From assembly GCA_001970855.1 (NCBI GenBank), contig LSSN01006105.1, forward strand, positions 1 to 26,681: a stretch of 26,681 nucleotides of DNA, read 5' to 3'. This DNA is from Smittium culicis (lineage: Eukaryota; Kickxellomycota; Harpellomycetes; Harpellales; Legeriomycetaceae). Shown here piece by piece: positions 22,328 to 26,681 of this stretch (position 1 is the stretch's first letter; each line of letters begins with the position of its first letter). Below the pieces are notes generated by a model. It was not told the DNA's origin. It did not search any database and was given only the letters and a program-made list of their open reading frames with translations. The position numbers were made by a program, and so were the translations under genes.

Positions 22328-22402
22328 GAGAGGAGACATATTAAGTCCCGCCCTCCCGTTCCCATTTACCTTTGCCAAAAGATGATAAGGATAACACAAT
22401 CG
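22328..22402 (+). repeat. Right terminal repeats of DIRS copy B
   Basis: This contains GGAGACATATTAAGT (22332-22346), an exact direct copy of 17220-17234. It also contains an inverted arm, 22367-22374 plus 22377-22402, complementary to 17339-17378. The CCCGCCCTCCCG stretch between them is unusually GC-rich for the window. The element end is near 22402, about 180 bp from the stop codon of the transcription factor gene. Confidence 0.75.
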
Positions 22403-22581
22403 TTTACTTTTATTATAATGTACAAAAAATTACAATTCTTTAAAAATTGACTAAAAAAGGAATGAGATGAGAATATGTGGTGTATATATAAGGATCGAAG
22501 AGATATCTTTTAGTTAATTTGTATTTTGTATACTTATTATCTGCCGTTTTTCAAAAACAAATATCAAGAAATTGCTACTAA

Positions 22582-24436
22582 TTACGGGTTACTGTTGAGC
22601 AAAAAGTTAAGTTTGCTTTTTTTACTTGGACTATTTTCGAGGAATAGGTAACTTTTCGAGGTTATAGGCGTATAGTTGCTTCTAAAGCAGCATTCAAATT
22701 TATAAAAAGTCGAGTATTTAGGAACCAGCCAAGGATACAAGTCTTTTTCTGTTATACTATAAGGAGCCATAAGATCAGTGTATTGAGGTTCATTACAATT
22801 GTCAGAAACTGATTTATTTTTTATTTTTAGTAGTAGAGAACACAAGTAGTGTGCATATTTCAAAGTGTATATTTCATCTTTAACTTCTTCCAAGTCGTTC
22901 ATGTATATTTCGAATTCAGAGGCGGAATTATATATTAAATCTGATGTTTCGATAAACTTTAAATTTAGTAAGGTCGGAACGAAATACACAGCATGAATAG
23001 AAAAAGTAGATAATAAATGTAGATCAGGAGGCATACTTATTTTCATATTACTATACAGATTGAACGCCTCTAGAGAAACAGATATACAATTATTTTTTGC
23101 AGATTGTATTCTTTTTGGGTTAATTATCGTAGACTGAACTCGTACAAGTTCAGATTGATATAGTTGTAAGGTCATGGTATAATAAAGCATATTAATTGAG
23201 TATGTAGCAAATGAATGCTCTATTTTTGTAAGCAATTGAACGCCTGTATGTGATTCGAAGAGAACAGACAACTCATTGATGTTGGATTTTCTATAATTCA
23301 AGTCTATTTCAGATTTGAACTGGTCCAGCTGGTTCAAATATTTTACAAAATATAGGTTAACAATGTTTTGGTTTTTGGAGATCTTCGTCCATCTATTTTG
23401 TGTAAACTTGGTTAAATGGCTAGAAAATAAGTACATTTTTACAATCAAAGAGTAGCTGTCTCGAGGAAGATTGTTAGTGGTACAGGTATTAGCCAAGTCG
23501 TCGAGTTCTTTAATATCAGAGTCAGATTTTCCATTAATAATTCTGTACCTAAATTTGAAGTCATTTTTTGGCAAGTTTACAACTATATCATTCTGGTGAA
23601 TGGGTAGGAAGCCAGAGCCGATTGTATAAACATCCATTATCAAGATATAATATGTCCACCAAACACGTCTTTTGAACTCCTGAGTATATTCATCTAATCG
23701 GCGGGAAGGGTGTCCTTTTTGGTCAATTCTGTATAATTTTGTGTGGTGGGCAATTCTGAGAATTAAAAAATATGTATATTTAATTTTTAGAGAAAATGGG
23801 TTTTTTTGAATATGGTAAAATAAAATAGGGGGACTATGAGCGTACTTACATTCTTGTAAAATCTAAGAAAATGAAAAATATTACTCATAAAATTATAAAA
23901 GTGTGGGTGAGGGGGGGGGGGGATATAAATTTAAGTTTAGTGCGAGACGTGGCTTATAAAAATTACTTGTAATTTCAAAATATTTTCCAGTTTCGGATGA
24001 TTTATAATGAAATAAAAATATGAAATTGGAGGACCAAATGATGTATGGATTTCTTATATTTCGCTCGCATTTGATTTTTTTAATTGCTAGCTCATAGTAT
24101 CTAACTCGTAAGGCTTTATACTTTTGAAATTTCTGGCCTTTGATAAAATTTATACTAACGGAAAGAAATGCGTAAAAGAAGTACTTGGGAAATAAATTAT
24201 GCTTTAAATTGTAGAGAAATTCGGGGACGTTAGCTGGCATCATAGCGATATTGTACGTGTTGAGCATGGAAAAGGTGATAGCCTTTAGTTGTTCATACGG
24301 GGGAACTGGTATATCATTTTCTAAGTAAACTGAAGTATAGATTCTTTGTAATTAATAAAGAATAAAACTTAGTGTATATATAAAACCTTAGATCGGACAG
24401 CTTAAAGTTACCATTGTGTAAACCCATTTGAGTCAT
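22582..24436 (-). CDS. Fungal-specific transcription factor domain protein (four exons)
   Basis: A likely nuclear regulator with the middle-homology domain of fungal Zn2Cys6 factors (Pfam Fungal_trans style). Model, minus strand: exons 24436-24412, 24320-23967, 23862-23850 and 23755-22582. Total is 1566 nt, giving 521 residues plus TAA. Introns of 91, 104 and 94 bp all have GT-AG ends. Domain evidence: GKYFEIT is followed 13 residues after its Gly by the A of IIAHHTKLYRID (about 131-142). Then FKRRVWWTYY (about 158-167), GSGFLPIHQNDIVVNLP, and a helical C-terminal half. WW after RR, and the [IV]-x2-[ND]-[DI]-x2-V-x-LP pattern, are hallmarks. No stop or frameshift occurs in the spliced frame. 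No Cys6 zinc cluster is encoded in these exons, so either an upstream exon was missed, the gene is 5'-truncated, or the protein lacks it. The start ATG (24436) is tentative; its frame stays open upstream to about 24475. Confidence 0.8.
23756..23849 (-). other. Intron 3 of the transcription factor gene
   Basis: Canonical donor GTAAGT and acceptor TTTAATTCTCAG; 94 bp. Downstream the frame runs AATTGCCCACCACAC, encoding IAHHT. Confidence 0.75.
23850..23862 (-). other. 13-nt microexon
   Basis: ATTTTACAAGAAT lies between acceptor TTTTCTTAG and donor GTAAGTAC. Skipping it puts exon 2 out of frame with exon 4, and retaining the next intron gives an immediate TAA. Including it restores the frame and also the 13-residue spacing expected in the domain between the conserved Gly and the Ala of the R-I-A-H-like motif. 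Confidence 0.65.
23863..23966 (-). other. Intron 2 of the transcription factor gene, with a C12 run
   Basis: Donor GTAATT after GAAATTACAA; acceptor CATTTTCTTAG. It contains a homopolymer of 12 C on the transcript strand (G12 at 23911-23922 on the plus strand), the longest G/C run in the window. Confidence 0.65.
24321..24411 (-). other. Intron 1 of the transcription factor gene
   Basis: Donor GTAACT follows ..CACAATG and acceptor TTTACTTAG precedes AAAATGAT. Phase 1 joining keeps the frame (Asn then Glu-Asn-Asp). This is the least certain of the three introns because the first exon is only 25 nt. Confidence 0.5.
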
Positions 24437-25093
24437 TTGAACATATATACTTATCAATTTCAAATATTCGAATTACCATTTATTAGCGGGAAGTCTTTAA
24501 TAAAGTTGAAGCGGAAACTTATAGAGTGAAATAAACTTATTATATTGCAAAATTAATTTAGAGAAAAAAGATAAGATTCAAAGTTTGATATTGAAAATAG
24601 TTATTCTACTTATTTTTTATCACGGAATTTTATTGGTACGATAACAATAAAATAAAATATGCGGTAAAGTATTCATAAAAAATAGACAAGTACATACAAG
24701 GCATAAAAAATCTAATATTCTAATCCAAAAAAATTATTATTCCGGTCTACCGGTTGCGTGCCTAAACGGAAATGCGATCAATCTACCAATTGAAAGATCC
24801 GCCAAGGTATTGCATCAAGTAGGCTGGATCACTGAAGTTACAAGCAGTCATGGAATTAAGCTCGTTCCAACAAAATTGAATTCGATGAGATCGTTGAGCT
24901 CCTAGTCAGAGTTAACATAAATAGCTATTGCACTTTTGAAAAATTGCACTAATAAGAGCTGCAGTGATTTATTAAAAAGTAAATTTTTACTAGCTAATTT
25001 GGATTTTAAAGTTTACCTAATTTGATAACTGTGCTCAGTAAAAATTATAAAATTCCAAGACTCATAAATTATTGAGCTAGTTTTAAAAATCAG
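24437..25093. other. Upstream intergenic region of the transcription factor gene
   Basis: AT-rich, with a GC-richer patch at about 24740-24910 that contains a tRNA-like segment. I searched it on the minus strand for a Cys-rich zinc cluster exon and found none. No TATA or other promoter element can be assigned with confidence. Confidence 0.5.
24740..24806 (-). other. tRNA-like relic (possible SINE head)
   Basis: The minus strand holds TCTTTCAATTGGTAGA, which matches a typical tRNA D-arm / box A (TAGCTCAATTGGTAGA) at 13 of 16 bases. It is preceded by GGCGGA and followed 30-40 nt later by ACCGGTAGACCGG, a shortened T-arm-like hairpin. A run of seven T follows (24727-24733 on the plus strand), as in Pol III terminators. 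No anticodon arm folds and the 3' acceptor strand is missing, so this is not a working tRNA gene. Confidence 0.3.
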
Positions 25094-25290
25094 TTAACCC
25101 TTTCCATTCCAATGGTCTTTAATAAAATCAAATTATTGATTCGTTTATGGTTTATTATGTCGTTTATTATTTGTAGCAATATTGCATTATACCAATAATT
25201 CTAAAGGCCTCTGAATTACGTTACTTTTTATGAATCTAGTTTGCTAAATTTGGTAGATCAAAAATGGTCTACCGCATGTGAAAGGGTTAA
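25094..25290. mobile_element. piggyBac-like MITE, copy 1
   Basis: A 197-bp non-coding element starting TTAACCCTTTC and ending GAAAGGGTTAA. This is a perfect 11-bp inverted terminus that includes the TTAA target site on both sides. TTAA duplication with CCCTTT-type ends is characteristic of piggyBac-superfamily elements and their MITEs. The sequence is shared along its length with copy 2 (25514-25711), for example TTTATTATTTG, TCTAAAGGCCTC and TTTGGT. It encodes nothing, so it would need a transposase from elsewhere. Confidence 0.8.
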
Positions 25291-25513
25291 TAAATCATTT
25301 TCTTAGAAATTACTGGCAAATCAGTATTTGTCATCGGAAATCAAATTCAACCAATATAACTACACCTGAGCAATCTCACAAAACATCAAAATATTGAAAG
25401 TTACTTCACAAAATATCTTCTTTTATCTTATTAGGAGACATTTGTGTTTATTCGCTGATAGTTCGCCTCATTTTTTTTTCTCGGAAAATTTTTTTTCAAT
25501 ATTTGTTCATAAA

Positions 25514-25711
25514 TTAGCCTTTTCCCGTTCAACACTCTTTAAAAAAGCAAATTTATTGATTCGATAGTCATTTATAAGATTCTTTATTATTTGCTTTTAA
25601 TTTGAATTATACTTATATATCTAAAGGCCTCGGAATTAATCGATTATCATTGAACGCGGTTGGCGATATTTGGTCATCCAAAAATAGCTTACCGCGCAGG
25701 AAAGGCTTAAA
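25514..25711. mobile_element. piggyBac-like MITE, copy 2 (older)
   Basis: 198 bp, same orientation as copy 1. It starts TTAGCCTTTTCC and ends GGAAAGGCTTAA, so the termini are degenerate and the left TTAA has become TTAG. Shared internal blocks with copy 1 include TTATTGATTCG, TCTAAAGGCCTC and the right-end ACCGC stretch. The near-identical length and co-linear similarity show it is the same family. Confidence 0.75.
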
Positions 25712-26471
25712 CAAAGAAAACTTTAATTATGAATTACTGATGCAAATTGAATTCGAAATTTAAAAATCACTCAAATAAAATACAATAGTGTATAATTGAC
25801 TACAATTTTTTTATTTTTAATTTTTTTTTAAGAGTTTATCGCTTACAAGTTTTGCTTAATTGAGTAGTAATGAACAGCTCTTATAGGCTCTTAAATTGAT
25901 GTATACATGTTAAACTAATAGATATTTGTAAAATATGATACTTTTGGGATTTTTACCAATAGGTTGCAGTTGAATTAAATTTTAAAAAGTGTGTAATGTA
26001 AGTACTCAAAGAAAATTCTTAATCTGGTTAAGCTTAAATGCAAAAATTAAAATTCCACGTTGTATATCTGCTTTCTAGAAGTATTATGTATCTAAAAATT
26101 CTAAATGGCATGCATATCTATTTTAATATTTAAAAATTTCAAAACAGTGTTTTTTGTTTCATGGCTTTATTTATTGAACTAGATAAATTCCTATAACAGT
26201 TAAATCCAAAAAAATCCATATATACCTTGGCTGTATTATTCTAAGAGAATTTTAATCTAACTGAATGAATTTTTAATAAGATGTGTTCGTTATAAAAAGG
26301 TAATTATAATTAAATATTTTGTATAACATGTTTTTATATTTTTTTTTAAAATTATTGGTTATAAATAAGAATAGCTGGGAACTAAGAGTGTTCCAAAACT
26401 ACTATAGAAGTTGATTACCCTGCGTGTAAAGAATATAATTTTTTATCTAATTTCTTGTTTTAAAGTCGCTT
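25712..26471. other. Intergenic AT-rich stretch
   Basis: No supportable gene, RNA or repeat was found here; stops are dense in all frames. Confidence 0.5.
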
Positions 26472-26681
26472 TTATGATCTAGATAACTTGATTGTTTTCA
26501 ATTTATTTTTTATATGGGAAATTCTTCGGAGAAGCGGAACTTTTTTTCTTATAAATTCTATTTGATAATATGAATTAGGGTAAACTATTGGTTGTATCAA
26601 GTAAACCATTCGATGATAAACTTTAAATTGAATTATAATTGAAAGTAATGCTGCAAAGTAGGAAAAACTTAATGGCAAAAG
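26472..26681 (-). CDS. C-terminal end of an ORF running off the right edge
   Basis: An open frame on the minus strand from beyond the window to a stop at 26472-26474. The first codons visible are CTT TTG CCA, with no true ATG at the start, so the gene probably begins outside. It encodes about 69 residues, hydrophobic at first (SYFAALLSIIIQF) and basic at the end (RKKVPLLRRISHIKNK). It resembles, by eye, the C-terminal third of the transcription factor at 22582-24436 (the MPPDLHLLSTFSIHAVYF region then a charged helix), with P-x2-[LF] and S-I spacing in common. If so, it would be the tail of a paralogous regulator on the same strand. This is weak: it is short, AT-rich and could be a chance ORF. 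Confidence 0.35.
   Translation of the reverse strand, partial: LLPLSFSYFAALLSIIIQFKVYHRMVYLIQPIVYPNSYYQIEFIRKKVPLLRRISHIKNKLKTIKLSRS

Larger units (their letters stand above)
17201..22402 (+). mobile_element. DIRS-like retrotransposon, copy B (near complete, inactive)
   Basis: Seen: in order, a left terminal region, gag-like ORF1 (17458-18249), RT/RNase H (18258-20460), a tyrosine recombinase overlapping it in another frame (20121-21289), an internal inverted repeat (21325-21348), an (AATAT)n array, and right-end repeats (22328-22402). Known: this gene order, overlapping ORFs, tyrosine recombinase, inverted termini and an internal complementary region define DIRS-type elements. Inferred: it integrated as one element just downstream of the transcription factor gene, and the array expanded inside it or was inserted into it. 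Every ORF has stops or frameshifts, so it is not autonomous. The outer ends are given as the limits of the repeats I could match. Confidence 0.88.

Overview
This window is eukaryotic and very AT-rich. It looks like nuclear DNA of an early-diverging fungus. Three things point that way: a spliced gene with the 'fungal-specific transcription factor' domain and introns of about 90-105 bp, DIRS-type retrotransposons with overlapping ORFs, and relics of a non-LTR (LINE-like) retrotransposon. The combination would fit a Harpellales-type insect-gut fungus (Smittium and relatives). That placement is a judgement from protein style, not a proven assignment.

Layout: 1-4060 is a heavily decayed DIRS-like element on the minus strand (copy A), cut by the left edge. 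4061-10100 is an AT-rich stretch with no supportable gene. 10110-11604 is an island of higher GC with a decayed reverse transcriptase of a non-LTR element (minus) and an unidentified decayed ORF. 11605-14735 is AT-rich and empty. 14742-15693 is a second non-LTR fragment (minus) covering the region after the RT domain. 15694-17200 has no gene but holds a perfect hairpin and an unclassified GC-richer patch. 17201-22402 is a second, much better preserved DIRS-like element on the plus strand (copy B). It has a gag-like ORF1, an RT/RNase H ORF, a tyrosine recombinase ORF, terminal repeats and an internal complementary repeat. A perfect 495-bp (AATAT)n array lies in its 3' part.

22582-24436 (minus) is the only convincing host gene. 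It encodes a fungal transcription factor domain protein in four exons by my model, one of them a 13-nt microexon. Upstream of it are a tRNA-like relic (about 24740-24806) and two tandem copies of a roughly 197-bp MITE with piggyBac-like TTAA/CCCTTTC termini (25094-25290 and 25514-25711). The tail of a further, possibly related, ORF runs off the right edge (26472-26681, minus).

The genes do not form a pathway. This is a gene-poor, transposon-littered interval. All transposon ORFs carry stops or frameshifts, so none is likely to be autonomous here. No previously undescribed system was found with confidence. The observations best worth checking are the microexon, the MITE pair, and the satellite array inside the DIRS element.
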